Of a stretch of DNA of 64,000 bases, positions 1-9,539 are shown piece after piece (positions within the stretch are counted from its first letter, which is position 1; the number at the start of each line of letters is the position of its first letter). Origin of the DNA: Paracoccus jeotgali (GTDB lineage: Bacteria > Pseudomonadota > Alphaproteobacteria > Rhodobacterales > Rhodobacteraceae); the NCBI RefSeq assembly GCF_002865605.1, contig NZ_CP025583.1, forward strand, positions 724,501 through 788,500, in the 5' to 3' direction. A program made the position numbers and the translations under genes. The notes beneath the pieces are model-generated. The model was not told the DNA's origin, made no database searches, and saw only the letters and a list, made by a program, of their open reading frames with translations.

Positions 1-1351
1 CCAGCGGCAGGTCATACACCACCATCGCGCGGCTGCCGGCATAGGTCAGGTCCATCTGGATGCCGCGCCGGTCCTGACAGAGCTTCAGCACGTCGCCCAG
101 ATATTCGTCGGGGACCATGATCGTGGCTTTGATGCGCGGCTCTTCGATATGATCGACCAGGGTCAGGTCGGGCATGTCGGCGGGGTTGTGCAGTTCGCGC
201 ACCTCGGCGTCGCGCATGTGCAGGCGGAAGACGACGCTTGGCGCGGTGGTGATCAGGTCCAGATCGTATTCGCGTTCCAGACGGTCGCGGATCACCTCTA
301 GGTGCAGCAGCCCGAGGAAGCCGCAGCGGAAGCCGAAGCCGAGCGCGGCCGAGGTCTCCATCTCGTAGCTGAAACTGGCGTCGTTCAGCGCGAGTTTCTC
401 GATCGCCTCGCGCAACCCCTCGAAATCATTGGCATCGACCGGGAAAAGGCCGCAGAACACCACCGGCTGCGCGGGTTTGAAACCGGGCAGGGGCTTGGTG
501 GCGGGCTTTTTCTCGTGCGTGACGGTGTCGCCGACGCGGGTGTCGCGGACCTGCTTGATCGAGGCGGTGAATACGCCGATCTCGCCCGGTCCCAGTTCGG
601 CGATGTCTACCATCTGCGGGGTCAGCACGGCCAGCTTGTCCAGCCGATAGCTGGCGTTGGTCTGCATCATCTTCACCTGGTCGCCACGGCGGATCACTCC
701 GTCCATGACCCGGATCATCACCACGACGCCCAGATAGGCGTCATACCAGCTATCGACCAGCATCGCTTTCAGCGGCGCGTCGCGGTCGCCCTTGGGGGCG
801 GGCAGGCGGGTGACGATGGCCTCAAGCACGTCGGGGATGCCGAGGCCGGTCTTGGCGCTGATCGGGACGGCGTTGCTGGCGTCGATGCCGATCACATCCT
901 CGATCTGTTCCTTGACCCGGTCTGGTTCGGCGGCGGGCAAGTCGATCTTGTTCAGCACCGGCACGATTTCATGATCCGCGTCGATGGCCTGATAGACATT
1001 GGCCAGCGTCTGCGCCTCGACCCCCTGGGTCGCGTCGACCACCAGCAAGCTGCCTTCAACCGCGCGCATCGAGCGGCTGACCTCGTAGGCGAAGTCGACA
1101 TGGCCTGGGGTGTCGATCAGGTTCAGAACATAGGTCCGGCCATCCTTTGCGGGATAGGCGATGCGGACGGTGTTGGCCTTGATGGTGATGCCGCGCTCGC
1201 GCTCGATATCCATGCTGTCCAGCATCTGCGCCTTCATGTCGCGTTCGGCGACGGTGCCGGTCAGCTGGATCAGCCGGTCGGCCAGCGTGGATTTGCCGTG
1301 GTCGATATGCGCCACGATCGAGAAATTGCGGATGAGGTCAAGGTCGGTCAT
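1..1351 (-). CDS. lepA: Elongation factor 4 (LepA), 3' end off window
   Basis: Translational GTPase that acts on the ribosome and is thought to remodel stalled or mistranslocated complexes. About 450 of the usual ~600 residues are visible; the C-terminal part lies beyond position 1. The protein starts [20 protein letters not shown], so the G1 loop AHIDHGKST is at residues 14-22, followed by the switch region RERGIT, the G3 motif DTPGH and the G4 motif NKID. LepA-typical segments such as FCGLFPVD and [11 protein letters not shown] follow. These order and motifs distinguish it from EF-G and TypA. The ATG at 1351 begins directly at the conserved N-terminus. It is read in the same direction as no visible neighbour upstream; the next minus-strand gene starts at 2212, 81 bases away. 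Confidence 0.97.
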   Translation of the reverse strand, partial: MTDLDLIRNFSIVAHIDHGKSTLADRLIQLTGTVAERDMKAQMLDSMDIERERGITIKANTVRIAYPAKDGRTYVLNLIDTPGHVDFAYEVSRSMRAVEGSLLVVDATQGVEAQTLANVYQAIDADHEIVPVLNKIDLPAAEPDRVKEQIEDVIGIDASNAVPISAKTGLGIPDVLEAIVTRLPAPKGDRDAPLKAMLVDSWYDAYLGVVVMIRVMDGVIRRGDQVKMMQTNASYRLDKLAVLTPQMVDIAELGPGEIGVFTASIKQVRDTRVGDTVTHEKKPATKPLPGFKPAQPVVFCGLFPVDANDFEGLREAIEKLALNDASFSYEMETSAALGFGFRCGFLGLLHLEVIRDRLEREYDLDLITTAPSVVFRLHMRDAEVRELHNPADMPDLTLVDHIEEPRIKATIMVPDEYLGDVLKLCQDRRGIQMDLTYAGSRAMVVYDLPL

Positions 1352-1432
1352 GAGCCGCCTATACAGGGCCGCCGCGGGCGCGGGAAGAGGGTTTGCGCGA
1401 TGCCGGAACGGCGCGCGTTCCGGACGCCCGCG

Positions 1433-2212
1433 TCAGGCCAGAAAGGCGGCCACGCAATCGGCCACCAGCCGCGGCTGTTCGGCATGAAGCCAGTGCCCGG
1501 CATCGTCGATCTTGCGCAGTTCGGCCTGCGGGAAAAAGCGGCGGATCGCGGCCTCGCCCTCGGCCTCGATATAGTTTGAGCGGGCGCCGCCGACGAACAG
1601 CGTCGGCCCGTCAAAGCTGCCCTGCGGGGCGTTTTCGGGCCAGCCGGTGATCTGCGTCATCAGTTCGTGCAGCACCGGCAAGTTCAGCTTCCAGCGCGCC
1701 GGATCGGCTTTCAGGTCGAGGCTTTGCAGCAGGAAGGCGCGCACGCCCGCCTCGTCCACCTTGGCAAGTCTTTTATCGGCGTCCGAGCGCAGTTTCAGGC
1801 CCGACAGGTCCAGATCCTGCATCGCCTCGATCAGCCGGATCTGGCTGTGCTCATAGGCCAGCGGCGCGATGTCCAGCACCACCAGACGACGGATCAGCGC
1901 CGGCTGGGTCAGCGCCAGCAGCATCCCCGCCTTGCCACCCATGGAATGCCCGACCAGATCGGCCGTGCCGCCATGCTGCGTGATCACATCGGCCAGATCC
2001 TGCGCCATCGCGGCATAAGAGTGATCGGGGTCGTGAAACGACTCACCATGGTTGCGCATGTCGACCGAGATCACGCGGCGGCTGTCCTCCATCCGCCGGG
2101 CCAGCCCGCCGAGGTTCTTGGCCGAGCCGAACAGCCCATGCGCCAGCAGCACCGGCGGCAGGCGGCTGTCGCTGCCCGAAACGATCACATTCAAGCTCTT
2201 GTCATCCGTCAT
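1433..2212 (-). CDS. Alpha/beta-fold hydrolase (YbfF/ABHD11-like esterase)
   Basis: A 259-residue single-domain alpha/beta hydrolase. The oxyanion-hole segment HGLFGS is at residues 25-30, the nucleophile elbow GHSMGG places the catalytic serine at about residue 90, and the C-terminal DAGHWLH gives the catalytic histidine at about residue 240. The HGLFGS and DMRNHGES segments match the YbfF/ABHD11 esterase group, which hydrolyses short acyl esters and acyl-CoA in vitro. There is no signal peptide, so it is cytoplasmic. The substrate cannot be read from the sequence. It precedes lepA on the same strand with an 81-base gap, and is divergent from the small membrane protein gene at 2283. Confidence 0.88.
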   Translation of the reverse strand: MTDDKSLNVIVSGSDSRLPPVLLAHGLFGSAKNLGGLARRMEDSRRVISVDMRNHGESFHDPDHSYAAMAQDLADVITQHGGTADLVGHSMGGKAGMLLALTQPALIRRLVVLDIAPLAYEHSQIRLIEAMQDLDLSGLKLRSDADKRLAKVDEAGVRAFLLQSLDLKADPARWKLNLPVLHELMTQITGWPENAPQGSFDGPTLFVGGARSNYIEAEGEAAIRRFFPQAELRKIDDAGHWLHAEQPRLVADCVAAFLA

Positions 2213-2282
2213 GCGCGCAGGTTAGCCGGGCTGGCCCGCCGTTGCCAGCCCGACTATGCTGGCCGGCATTGCAGGAGGTGCG

Positions 2283-2666
2283 ATGACGCCGTTGAACGTC
2301 AGAAGCTGGGCCGAAGAGGTGGCGGTCCTGATGGCCTCGCGCCTCGGTGGCGTCAGGCGGGGCGAGGTGGTGACGCTGGACGTCATGCTGCGGCGCCGGG
2401 GCCGGGCGCTGCCGCGCAAGCTGTATCGCAAGGCGGTGATCCTGCGCGATGCCGAGGCCGTCACCAACATCCCCAAGATCGCGCGGCAGACTAATTTCGC
2501 CCCGGCAGCCCAGGCCCATGCCGATCTGGTCGCCTATCTGAAACCCTTTGGCCGGCTGACGCGGGTGCAGGAACGGGCGACGAACTTCGCCGCCTCGGTG
2601 GTGTTCGGGCTGCTGGTTCTGGGGGCGGTGATCCTGTGGGTTCTGGTCTGGCGCGGCTGGCTGTAA
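2283..2666 (+). CDS. Hypothetical C-terminally anchored membrane protein
   Basis: A 127-residue protein I do not recognise. The start at 2283 is preceded by a strong Shine-Dalgarno AGGAGGT at 2272-2278; an upstream ATG at 2256 in the same frame has no such site. The first ~100 residues are soluble and rich in Arg/Lys, and a single hydrophobic segment (about residues 104-123, VVFGLLVLGAVILWVLVW) ends the protein just before RGWL, as in a tail-anchored or single-pass protein with a cytosolic domain. It is followed by miaB 55 bases later on the same strand, so the two may be co-transcribed. Confidence 0.75.
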   Translation: MTPLNVRSWAEEVAVLMASRLGGVRRGEVVTLDVMLRRRGRALPRKLYRKAVILRDAEAVTNIPKIARQTNFAPAAQAHADLVAYLKPFGRLTRVQERATNFAASVVFGLLVLGAVILWVLVWRGWL

Positions 2667-2721
2667 CGGACTTTGCTTTGCCCGCGATCTCGGCTAGAAG
2701 CGCGCGCAAAGGATACCCCCA

Positions 2722-4035
2722 ATGGCCGAACCGAAAAAGCTCTTCATCAAGACCTATGGCTGTCAGATGAACGTCTATGACAGCGCGCGCATGGCCGAGG
2801 CGATGGGCGCGGACGGCTATGTCCTGACCGAGGATCAGGGGCAGGCCGACATGGTGCTGCTGAACACCTGCCATATCCGCGAAAAGGCGGCCGAGAAGCT
2901 GTATTCCGATCTGGGCCGGCTGAAGCCGCTGAAGGCCGACCGCCCCGACCTGAAGATCGCCGTCGCCGGCTGCGTGGCGCAGGCCGAGGGGCAAGAGATC
3001 GTGAACCGGATGCCGCTGGTCGATCTGGTCGTCGGCCCGCAGACCTATCACCGCCTGCCCGCCATGGCGCGGGGCGAGGGGCCGGCCGTGCTGACCGAGT
3101 TCCCGGCCGAGGACAAGTTCGACCACCTGCCCCAGACCCGCAACACCCGCCGCGCGCCCACGGCCTTTCTGACCGTGCAGGAAGGCTGCGACAAGTTCTG
3201 CGCCTTTTGCGTCGTGCCCTATACCCGCGGGGCCGAGGTCTCGCGCCCGGTCGAGCGGATCCTGGCCGAGGCGCGGGATCTGGTCTCGCGCGGGGTGCGC
3301 GAGCTGACCTTGCTGGGGCAGAACGTGAATGGCTGGCACGGGCTGGGGCCGGACGGGCGCGAATGGCAGTTCGGGCGGTTGATCCGGGCGGTGGCCGAAA
3401 TCGACGGGCTCGACCGCATCCGCTATACCACCAGCCATCCCAACGACATGGGCGATGACCTGATCGCCGCCCATTGCGACGAACCGAAGCTGATGCCCTA
3501 TCTGCATCTGCCGGTTCAGTCCGGCTCTGACCGGGTGCTGAAGGCGATGAACCGCAAGCACCATGCCGCCGACTATCTGCGCCTGATCGAGCGCATCCGC
3601 GAGGCGCGGCCGGACATCCTGCTGACCTCGGATTTCATCGTGGGCTTTCCCGGCGAGACCGAGCAGGACCACCAGGACACGCTGCGCCTGATCGAGACGG
3701 TGGGTTACGGCATGGCCTACAGCTTCAAATACTCGCCCCGTCCCGGCACGCCTGCCGCAGGCCGCGACGAGGTCGCGCCCGAGGTCGCGGACCGCCGCCT
3801 GCAAGAGCTGCAGGCGCTGCTGACCAGGCAGCAAAAGGCCGCGCAGCAGGGCATGGTCGGGCGGCGTGTCGGGGTGCTGATCGAGAAGAAGGGCCGCGAG
3901 GCCGGGCAGATGATCGGGAAATCGGACTATCTGCACTCGGTCTTCGTCGAGGCGCCCGAGGCCGCGATCGGCGCGCTGGTGCAGGTCGAGATCACGGAAT
4001 CGGCGTCGAACTCGCTGGCGGGGCGGCTGATCTGA
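2722..4035 (+). CDS. miaB: tRNA-2-methylthio-N6-dimethylallyladenosine synthase MiaB
   Basis: Radical SAM methylthiotransferase that adds the 2-methylthio group to i6A37 in tRNAs reading UNN codons. At 437 residues it is full length. The N-terminal UPF0004 domain carries the auxiliary cluster cysteines at residues 14 (TYGC), 50 (NTC) and 84 (AGC). The radical SAM CxxxCxxC is GCDKFCAFC with cysteines 156, 160 and 163, and the C-terminal ~65 residues form the TRAM RNA-binding domain. The start ATG at 2722 leads directly into the conserved N-terminus. The stop overlaps the next ATG by one base (TGATG at 4033-4037), implying translational coupling to the SMR transporter gene. Confidence 0.97.
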   Translation: MAEPKKLFIKTYGCQMNVYDSARMAEAMGADGYVLTEDQGQADMVLLNTCHIREKAAEKLYSDLGRLKPLKADRPDLKIAVAGCVAQAEGQEIVNRMPLVDLVVGPQTYHRLPAMARGEGPAVLTEFPAEDKFDHLPQTRNTRRAPTAFLTVQEGCDKFCAFCVVPYTRGAEVSRPVERILAEARDLVSRGVRELTLLGQNVNGWHGLGPDGREWQFGRLIRAVAEIDGLDRIRYTTSHPNDMGDDLIAAHCDEPKLMPYLHLPVQSGSDRVLKAMNRKHHAADYLRLIERIREARPDILLTSDFIVGFPGETEQDHQDTLRLIETVGYGMAYSFKYSPRPGTPAAGRDEVAPEVADRRLQELQALLTRQQKAAQQGMVGRRVGVLIEKKGREAGQMIGKSDYLHSVFVEAPEAAIGALVQVEITESASNSLAGRLI

Positions 4036-4367
4036 TGCCGATCTGGCTGTGGCTGGGGGGCGCCATCATCCTCGAGGTCGTGGGCACGACGGCACTGCAG
4101 CAATCGGCGCAGTTCACCCGCGTGATCCCGACGCTGATCATGGCGCTGTGCTATGGGCTGGCCTTCTACGCGCTGTCGGTGGTCGTGCAGTCGATGCCGA
4201 TGGGGATCGTCTATGCGATCTGGTCGGGGGCCGGGATCGCACTGATCTCACTGATCGGGGCGCTGTTTCTGCGCCAGCATCTGGACCTTGCCGGGCTGAT
4301 CGGGATCGGGCTGATCACCTCGGGCGTGGTGGTCATCAACCTGTTTTCCGGCGCCGGGCCGCATTAG
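4035..4367 (+). CDS. SMR-family multidrug efflux protein (EmrE/SugE type)
   Basis: A 110-residue small multidrug resistance protein with four predicted membrane helices in the inner membrane. The essential proton/substrate-binding glutamate of the family is Glu14 in helix 1 (AIILEVVGTT). Helix 4 carries the conserved GLIGIGLITSGVVVINL segment that packs the dimer. Family members export quaternary ammonium cations, polyamines or guanidinium by proton exchange; which of these applies here is not visible. It overlaps the end of miaB by one base and has no partner SMR gene, so it presumably works as a homodimer. About 140 bases with no recognisable feature separate it from the convergent gene ending at 4507. 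Confidence 0.92.
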   Translation: MPIWLWLGGAIILEVVGTTALQQSAQFTRVIPTLIMALCYGLAFYALSVVVQSMPMGIVYAIWSGAGIALISLIGALFLRQHLDLAGLIGIGLITSGVVVINLFSGAGPH

Positions 4368-4506
4368 GCCGGGGCGCCTGCTCGGGTTGCTTGACCGCAG
4401 AGGGGCGGAGACCCGGTTTCGATCCGACCCCGACCTGATCGGCCTGCACGCGTCGCGCCGCATGAGACGCTGACACATGCGCTAACCGCGTAACCCCTAG
4501 GCCGCC

Positions 4507-4956
4507 TCAGCCCGCCTTGTCGCCCGCATCCGGCTTGATTGCCGGGCGCATCGGCTCCGAGAACACGGGCGAGCTGTGCTGCGCCGTGACTTCGGGCGAG
4601 GGCGAGGTGGTCAGGCGGCTGGCGACCGGCGGGGTGGCCGCGGCGACGGCCTGCGGGTCGGGCGGGGGCGGCGGTTCGGCGGGACGCGCCTGCGGTTCGG
4701 GTGCAGGCGCCTTCACGTCCGAAACCGGGCGGCGGAACATCAGCAGGTTGTGGAACAGCGTCGTGCGACCGGTCAGCCCGCTGCGCTCTTCCGAGGGCAG
4801 GGTGTCGGCGCGCAGATACTCCCACCCCTGGGCGGCCTCGGCGTTGATCGCGGCGGTGACCGCCAGCGCAAAGCGGTCGGACGGAGTCTTTGCCCCGCGC
4901 GCCTTCTCGCCCTTCATCGGGGCAGGAACGGCCTTGTATTCATAGCTCTGGCTCAT
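4507..4956 (-). CDS. DUF4177-like protein with proline-rich tail
   Basis: A 149-residue protein starting MSQSYEYKAVPAPMKGEK. The first ~75 residues resemble the small DUF4177 fold (YEYKAV ... GWEYLRADTLPSE ... LLMFRR), whose function is unknown. The remaining half is low-complexity and rich in Pro, Ala and Ser, probably unstructured. The ATG at 4956 is chosen because the conserved domain starts immediately there; the reading frame is open further upstream to 5061 but that part is not conserved-looking. It lies 73 bases downstream of gatB on the same strand and may be its last operon member. Confidence 0.72.
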   Translation of the reverse strand: MSQSYEYKAVPAPMKGEKARGAKTPSDRFALAVTAAINAEAAQGWEYLRADTLPSEERSGLTGRTTLFHNLLMFRRPVSDVKAPAPEPQARPAEPPPPPDPQAVAAATPPVASRLTTSPSPEVTAQHSSPVFSEPMRPAIKPDAGDKAG

Positions 4957-5029
4957 CGAACATCCCGGAGTCGCGGTTTCGGTCGAGGGTCTTGCCGCCG
5001 GCCCGGCCAGTGGCGCGGGCCGGTGCGGG

Positions 5030-6544
5030 CTATTGCCCCAGCTTCTGCGCCACCAACTCATTCACCGCCGCCGGGTTCGCCTTGCCGCCGGTAGCTTTCA
5101 GCACCTGACCGACGAACCAGCCGGCCAGCTTGGGGTTGGCCTTGGCCTTTTCCACCTGCGCCGGGTTTTCGGCGATGATGCGATCCACGGCGGCCTCGAT
5201 CTCGCCCAGATCGGTGACCTGCTTCATGCCGCGCGCCTCGACGATCTGCGCCGGGTCGCCGCCCTCGGTCCAGAGGATATCGAACAGGTCCTTGGCGATC
5301 TTGCCGGAGATCTCGCCCTTGGCGATCAGGTCGATGACCCCGCCAAGCTGATCAGCCGAGACCGGCGACTCGCCCACCCCCATCCCCTGCTTGTTCAGGC
5401 GGCCGAACAATTCGTTGATGACCCAGTTCGCCGCCATCTTGCCGTCGCGGCCATTGGCCACGGCCTCGAAGAAGTCGGCGTTCTCGACCTCGGCCGTCAG
5501 CACGACGGCGTCGTATTCCGACAGCCCAAGATCGCGCACGAAACGCGCCTTCTTGGCGTCGGGCAGTTCCGGCATGGTGGCGTTGATCGAATCGACCCAA
5601 GCCTGCTCGATTTCCAGCGGCAGCAGGTCGGGATCGGGGAAGTAGCGGTAATCATGCGCCTCTTCCTTGGACCGCATCGAGCGCGTCTCGCCCCGGTCGG
5701 GATCGTAGAGCCGGGTTTCCTGGACCACCTGCTTGCCGTCCTCGATCAGCGCGATCTGGCGGCGGGCCTCGTATTCGATGGCCTGCTGGATGAAGCGCAG
5801 CGAGTTCATGTTCTTGATCTCGCAGCGGGTGCCGAGATGGCTGAAATCCTGCGTCTCCTGATACCGCTCATAAGCGCCGGGCTTGCAGACCGAGACGTTT
5901 ACGTCGGCGCGCAGATTGCCGTTCTGCATGTTGCCGTCGCAGGTGCCCAGATAGCGCATGATCTGGCGCAGCTTGCTGACATAGGCCGCGGCCTCTTCGG
6001 CGCTGCGGATGTCGGGGCGGCTGACGATCTCCATCAGGGCGACGCCGGTGCGGTTGAAATCGACGAAGGACATGTTGGGGTCCATGTCGTGAATCGACTT
6101 GCCCGCATCCTGTTCCAGATGGATCCGCTCGATCCGCACACGGCGGGCGACGCCGGGGGCGATGTCGACGATGATCTCGCCCTCGCCCACGATGGGGTGG
6201 TAAAGCTGGCTGATCTGATAGCCCTGCGGCAGGTCGGGGTAGAAATAGTTCTTGCGATCGAAGGCGCTGAACAGGTTGATCGCGGCCTTCAGCCCCAGTC
6301 CGGTGCGCACCGCCTGTTCGACGCAATATTCGTTCAGCACCGGCAGCATGCCGGGCATGGCGGCATCGACAAAGGCTACATTGCTGTTCGGTTCGGCCCC
6401 GAAAACGGTCGAGGCGCCGGAAAACAGCTTGGCCCGGCTGCTGACCTGGGCGTGAACCTCCAGCCCGATCACCAGCTCCCAGTCAGAGGTCGCGCCGGCG
6501 ATGCGCCTGGCTTCGGGGGCGGTAAATTCGAGATGGTCGAGCAT
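5030..6544 (-). CDS. gatB: Aspartyl/glutamyl-tRNA amidotransferase subunit B
   Basis: GatB of the GatCAB complex, which phosphorylates and transamidates misacylated Glu-tRNA(Gln) and Asp-tRNA(Asn). The 504-residue length is typical. The N-terminal [12 protein letters not shown], the central MEIVSRPD and CEIKNMNS, the ETRLYDP and the [13 protein letters not shown] motifs are all present, and the C-terminal YqeY-like helical domain ends at KLGQ. The ATG at 6544 is preceded by AGAGG. gatA and gatC are not in this window, as is common in this order, where the subunits are dispersed. The DUF4177-like gene follows 73 bases downstream. Confidence 0.97.
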   Translation of the reverse strand: MLDHLEFTAPEARRIAGATSDWELVIGLEVHAQVSSRAKLFSGASTVFGAEPNSNVAFVDAAMPGMLPVLNEYCVEQAVRTGLGLKAAINLFSAFDRKNYFYPDLPQGYQISQLYHPIVGEGEIIVDIAPGVARRVRIERIHLEQDAGKSIHDMDPNMSFVDFNRTGVALMEIVSRPDIRSAEEAAAYVSKLRQIMRYLGTCDGNMQNGNLRADVNVSVCKPGAYERYQETQDFSHLGTRCEIKNMNSLRFIQQAIEYEARRQIALIEDGKQVVQETRLYDPDRGETRSMRSKEEAHDYRYFPDPDLLPLEIEQAWVDSINATMPELPDAKKARFVRDLGLSEYDAVVLTAEVENADFFEAVANGRDGKMAANWVINELFGRLNKQGMGVGESPVSADQLGGVIDLIAKGEISGKIAKDLFDILWTEGGDPAQIVEARGMKQVTDLGEIEAAVDRIIAENPAQVEKAKANPKLAGWFVGQVLKATGGKANPAAVNELVAQKLGQ

Positions 6545-6654
6545 GAGAGCCTCTTGTCGCGGGTTGGTCGGGTTCTAGGCAAAACGCCGCTGCGCGACAA
6601 GCATCACCTGCAAGGGGTGCGGGCCCATGCAGGCGATGCCCGGCGCGGGTGCGG

Positions 6655-8037
6655 TCAGCGCAGCGCGGCGAGAATGCGCGCCCAGCTTCGCGCGCCCTTG
6701 GCGAAGCTTTCGACGTCGTATTTCTCATTCGGGGAATGGATGCGGTCATCGTCGCGGGCAAAGCCCACCAGCAGCGAATCCATGCCCAGCAGGCGCTTGA
6801 AATCGCCCGCCACGGGGATCGAGCCGCCCATGCCGATGAACACCGCCTCGCGGCCCCATTCCTGACCCAAGGCCTCTCGCGCGGCGACAAAGGCCGGGTC
6901 CGAGACATCCATGACCGAGGCGGGCGAGCCGCCATGTTCGGCGAATTCGACGCTGCAATCCTCGGGCAGGAAGCTGCGGACATGGTCGCGGAACGCCTTG
7001 CGGATGGCGGCGGGGTCCTGGGTGCCGGTCAGGCGGAAGCTGACCTTGGCGCGCGCCTCGGCCGGCAGCACGGTCTTGAAGCCGTCGCCGGTATAGCCGC
7101 CGGTGATGCCGTTGATCTCGGCCGTGGGTCGGTTCCACACCATCTCGAGCGGCATCCGCCCCTTTTCCCCGACCGGGTGCTTCAGGCCGACGCGCTGCAG
7201 GAACTCGGCCGCGTCGAAATCCAGCCCCTCCCAGTCGCGGCGCTGGGTGTCGGTCAGATCGGTGGTGCCGTCGTAAAAGCCGGGCAGGGTGACGGTGCCG
7301 TCCTTGTCCTTCAGCGCCGCCAGCGCGTTGCACAGGATCTGGATCGGGTTCGCCGCCAGCCCGCCGAAGCTGCCCGAATGCAGGTCGCGGTCGGCGCCCC
7401 GGACGATGATCTCCTCGCCCACCAGGCCGCGCAGCTGGGTCGAGATGGCGGGGCGGCCATCGGCGTAACGCGCGGTGTCGCAGATCAGCGCGAGGCTCTG
7501 CGACAACTCGTCGCGGTGTTCTTCGAGGAAGGGGATCAGCGAGGGCGAACCGGACTCCTCCTCGCCTTCGAACAGCAGCGTCAGCCCGCGCGGCAACTCG
7601 CCATGCACCGCCTTCCACGCCCGACAGGCCTCGAGGAAGGTCATCAACTGGCCCTTGTCGTCGGACGCGCCGCGACCGCGAATGACCTTGCCGGCGGGCG
7701 TATCCTCGACCGCGGGTTCAAAGGGCGGGCGGTCCCACAGATGCAGCGGATCGACCGGCTGGACGTCATAGTGACCATAGAAAAGCAGCGTGCGTTCAGT
7801 GCCTTGCGGCGTCGAGGCAACGACCATCGGATGCCCATTGGTGGGGCGGATATCGGCGGTAAAGCCCAGACCCACCAGCTCGTCGCGCAGCCATTCGGCG
7901 GCCCGCTGCACATCGGCGTCATGCGCCGGATCGGTCGAGATCGAGGGGATGCGCAGGAACCCCATCAGCCGGTCGATCGCCTGGGGAAGATCGGCGTCCA
8001 GCCGGTCGAGGATTTCATCGAGTTTCGCGTCGGTCAT
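6655..8037 (-). CDS. M20 family dipeptidase
   Basis: A 460-residue zinc exopeptidase of family M20, related to carnosinase/DUG1-type dipeptidases. The metal-binding motifs are in order: GHYDVQPVDP (first His/Asp), GRGASDDKG (bridging Asp), GEEESGSPS (catalytic Glu and ligand Glu), with later DLHSG and the C-terminal HSPNEKYD that carries the last zinc histidine. An inserted dimerisation domain lies at about residues 210-360. There is no signal peptide, so it acts in the cytoplasm, probably on dipeptides. It lies 110 bases upstream of gatB on the same strand and is divergent from hemA. Confidence 0.93.
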   Translation of the reverse strand: MTDAKLDEILDRLDADLPQAIDRLMGFLRIPSISTDPAHDADVQRAAEWLRDELVGLGFTADIRPTNGHPMVVASTPQGTERTLLFYGHYDVQPVDPLHLWDRPPFEPAVEDTPAGKVIRGRGASDDKGQLMTFLEACRAWKAVHGELPRGLTLLFEGEEESGSPSLIPFLEEHRDELSQSLALICDTARYADGRPAISTQLRGLVGEEIIVRGADRDLHSGSFGGLAANPIQILCNALAALKDKDGTVTLPGFYDGTTDLTDTQRRDWEGLDFDAAEFLQRVGLKHPVGEKGRMPLEMVWNRPTAEINGITGGYTGDGFKTVLPAEARAKVSFRLTGTQDPAAIRKAFRDHVRSFLPEDCSVEFAEHGGSPASVMDVSDPAFVAAREALGQEWGREAVFIGMGGSIPVAGDFKRLLGMDSLLVGFARDDDRIHSPNEKYDVESFAKGARSWARILAALR

Positions 8038-8119
8038 GGTCTCCTGACTCTTTCACTTAGTCTTTTCGTCCGGTATCTGTCTGGCACAAAAGGGAAATTA
8101 CCCCTGTCCCTTTGCCGGT

Positions 8120-8133
8120 TTGACCCTTATCAA
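8120..8133 (+). promoter_or_regulatory. FNR/FnrL box upstream of hemA, with class II -10
   Basis: The sequence TTGACCCTTATCAA matches the FNR consensus TTGAY-N4-RTCAA in every half-site base. A CATGAT -10 hexamer lies at 8155-8160. Class II FNR sites centre 41.5 bases before the transcription start; from the centre at 8126.5 this predicts a start at about 8168, seven to eight bases after that -10 and 26 bases before the hemA ATG. FnrL control of hemA is established in Rhodobacter, so activation of hemA under low oxygen is the likely role here. Confidence 0.75.
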
Positions 8134-8193
8134 TGTGGGGTCCGCTCGATCTGACATGATCGCCCCCAGCATAGCAAGGCAAGGGACCCCGCG

Positions 8194-9423
8194 ATGGATT
8201 ATGAATCAGCCCTCGATCTGGCCATCGGCAAGCTGCACGATGAAGGCCGTTATCGCACCTTTATCGACATCGAACGCCGCAAGGGTGCCTTTCCGCATGC
8301 TGTCTGGACCCGCCCCGACGGGCAGGAACAGGAAATCACCGTCTGGTGCGGCAATGATTATCTGGGCATGGGCCAGCATCCCACGGTCCTCGCCGCCATG
8401 CACGAGGCGCTTGACGCGACCGGCGCCGGCTCTGGCGGGACGCGCAACATCTCGGGCACGACGATCTATCACAAGCGGCTCGAGGCCGAGCTCGCCGACC
8501 TGCACCAGAAGCAGACGGCGCTGGTGTTCAGCAGCGCCTATATCGCCAATGACGCCACGCTCTCGACCATGCGCAAGCTGTTTCCGGGGCTGATCATCTA
8601 TTCGGACGAGCTGAATCACGCCTCGATGATCGAGGGGATCAAGCGCTTCGACGGCGCCAAGCGGATCTTCCGCCACAACGACACCGACCATCTGCGCGAA
8701 TTGCTGGCCGCCGACGATCCGCAGGCGCCCAAGCTGATCGCCTTCGAATCGATCTATTCCATGGATGGCGATTTCGGCCCCATCGCCGCGATCTGCGATC
8801 TGGCCGACGAATTCAACGCTCTGACCTATCTGGACGAGGTTCACGCCGTCGGCATGTATGGTCCGCGCGGCGGCGGCGTCGCCGAACGCGACGGGCTGTG
8901 CGACCGCATCGACATCTTCAACGGCACGCTGGGCAAGGCCTTCGGCGTGTTCGGCGGCTATATCGCGGCCAGCGACAAGATGGTCGACGCGATCCGGTCC
9001 TATGCGCCGGGCTTCATCTTCACCACCTCGCTGCCGCCGGCGGTGGCGGCCGGTGCCGCGGCCTCGATCAAGCTGCTGAAAAGCGCCGAGGGGCAGCGCC
9101 TGCGCGACGCCCAGCAACTGCATGCGCGCATCCTCAAGATGCGGCTCAAGGGGCTGGGCATGCCGATCATCGACCATGGCAGCCATATCGTGCCGGTCCA
9201 TGTCGGCAACCCGGTGCATTGCAAGCTGCTGTCGGACATGCTGCTGCGCGATTGCGGCATCTATGTGCAGCCGATCAACTTTCCGACGGTGCCGCGCGGA
9301 ACCGAACGGCTGCGCCTGACCCCGTCGCCGGTCCACACCACCGATCAGATCGACCGGCTGGTTCAGGGCCTGAATGCGCTGTGGTCGCAATGTGAACTCA
9401 ACCGTTCGACTTCGGTGGCATGA
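8194..9423 (+). CDS. hemA: 5-Aminolevulinate synthase
   Basis: Condenses glycine and succinyl-CoA to 5-aminolevulinate, the first committed tetrapyrrole step of the C4 (Shemin) pathway found in alphaproteobacteria. At 409 residues it matches the bacterial family. It starts [20 protein letters not shown]; the [13 protein letters not shown] and [11 protein letters not shown] segments bind substrate, and the PLP lysine is residue 248 in [12 protein letters not shown]. The ATG at 8194 follows a GGGACCCCGCG leader. An FNR-type box at 8120-8133 suggests FnrL-dependent induction under low oxygen, matching hemN and fnrL three kilobases away. Confidence 0.97.
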   Translation: MDYESALDLAIGKLHDEGRYRTFIDIERRKGAFPHAVWTRPDGQEQEITVWCGNDYLGMGQHPTVLAAMHEALDATGAGSGGTRNISGTTIYHKRLEAELADLHQKQTALVFSSAYIANDATLSTMRKLFPGLIIYSDELNHASMIEGIKRFDGAKRIFRHNDTDHLRELLAADDPQAPKLIAFESIYSMDGDFGPIAAICDLADEFNALTYLDEVHAVGMYGPRGGGVAERDGLCDRIDIFNGTLGKAFGVFGGYIAASDKMVDAIRSYAPGFIFTTSLPPAVAAGAAASIKLLKSAEGQRLRDAQQLHARILKMRLKGLGMPIIDHGSHIVPVHVGNPVHCKLLSDMLLRDCGIYVQPINFPTVPRGTERLRLTPSPVHTTDQIDRLVQGLNALWSQCELNRSTSVA

Positions 9424-9539
9424 CCCCGCGCATGGGGTGAACCTCTCTCGCGTCTGTGATAACCTTGCCTTAAAGAAGATATGCAAATCTGCGATTCGCG
9501 CAGGTTGCAACGGGCAGAATAAAAACAGGACAGGCGTGA

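Noticed and set aside
302-1579. 425-residue open frame on the plus strand over lepA
   Set aside because: It is antisense to a clear LepA frame and has the His/Gln/Asp/Val-rich composition typical of high-GC shadow frames.
4368-4506. Intergenic stretch between the SMR gene and the DUF4177-like gene
   Set aside because: Inspected for hairpins, small genes and promoters; nothing convincing seen.
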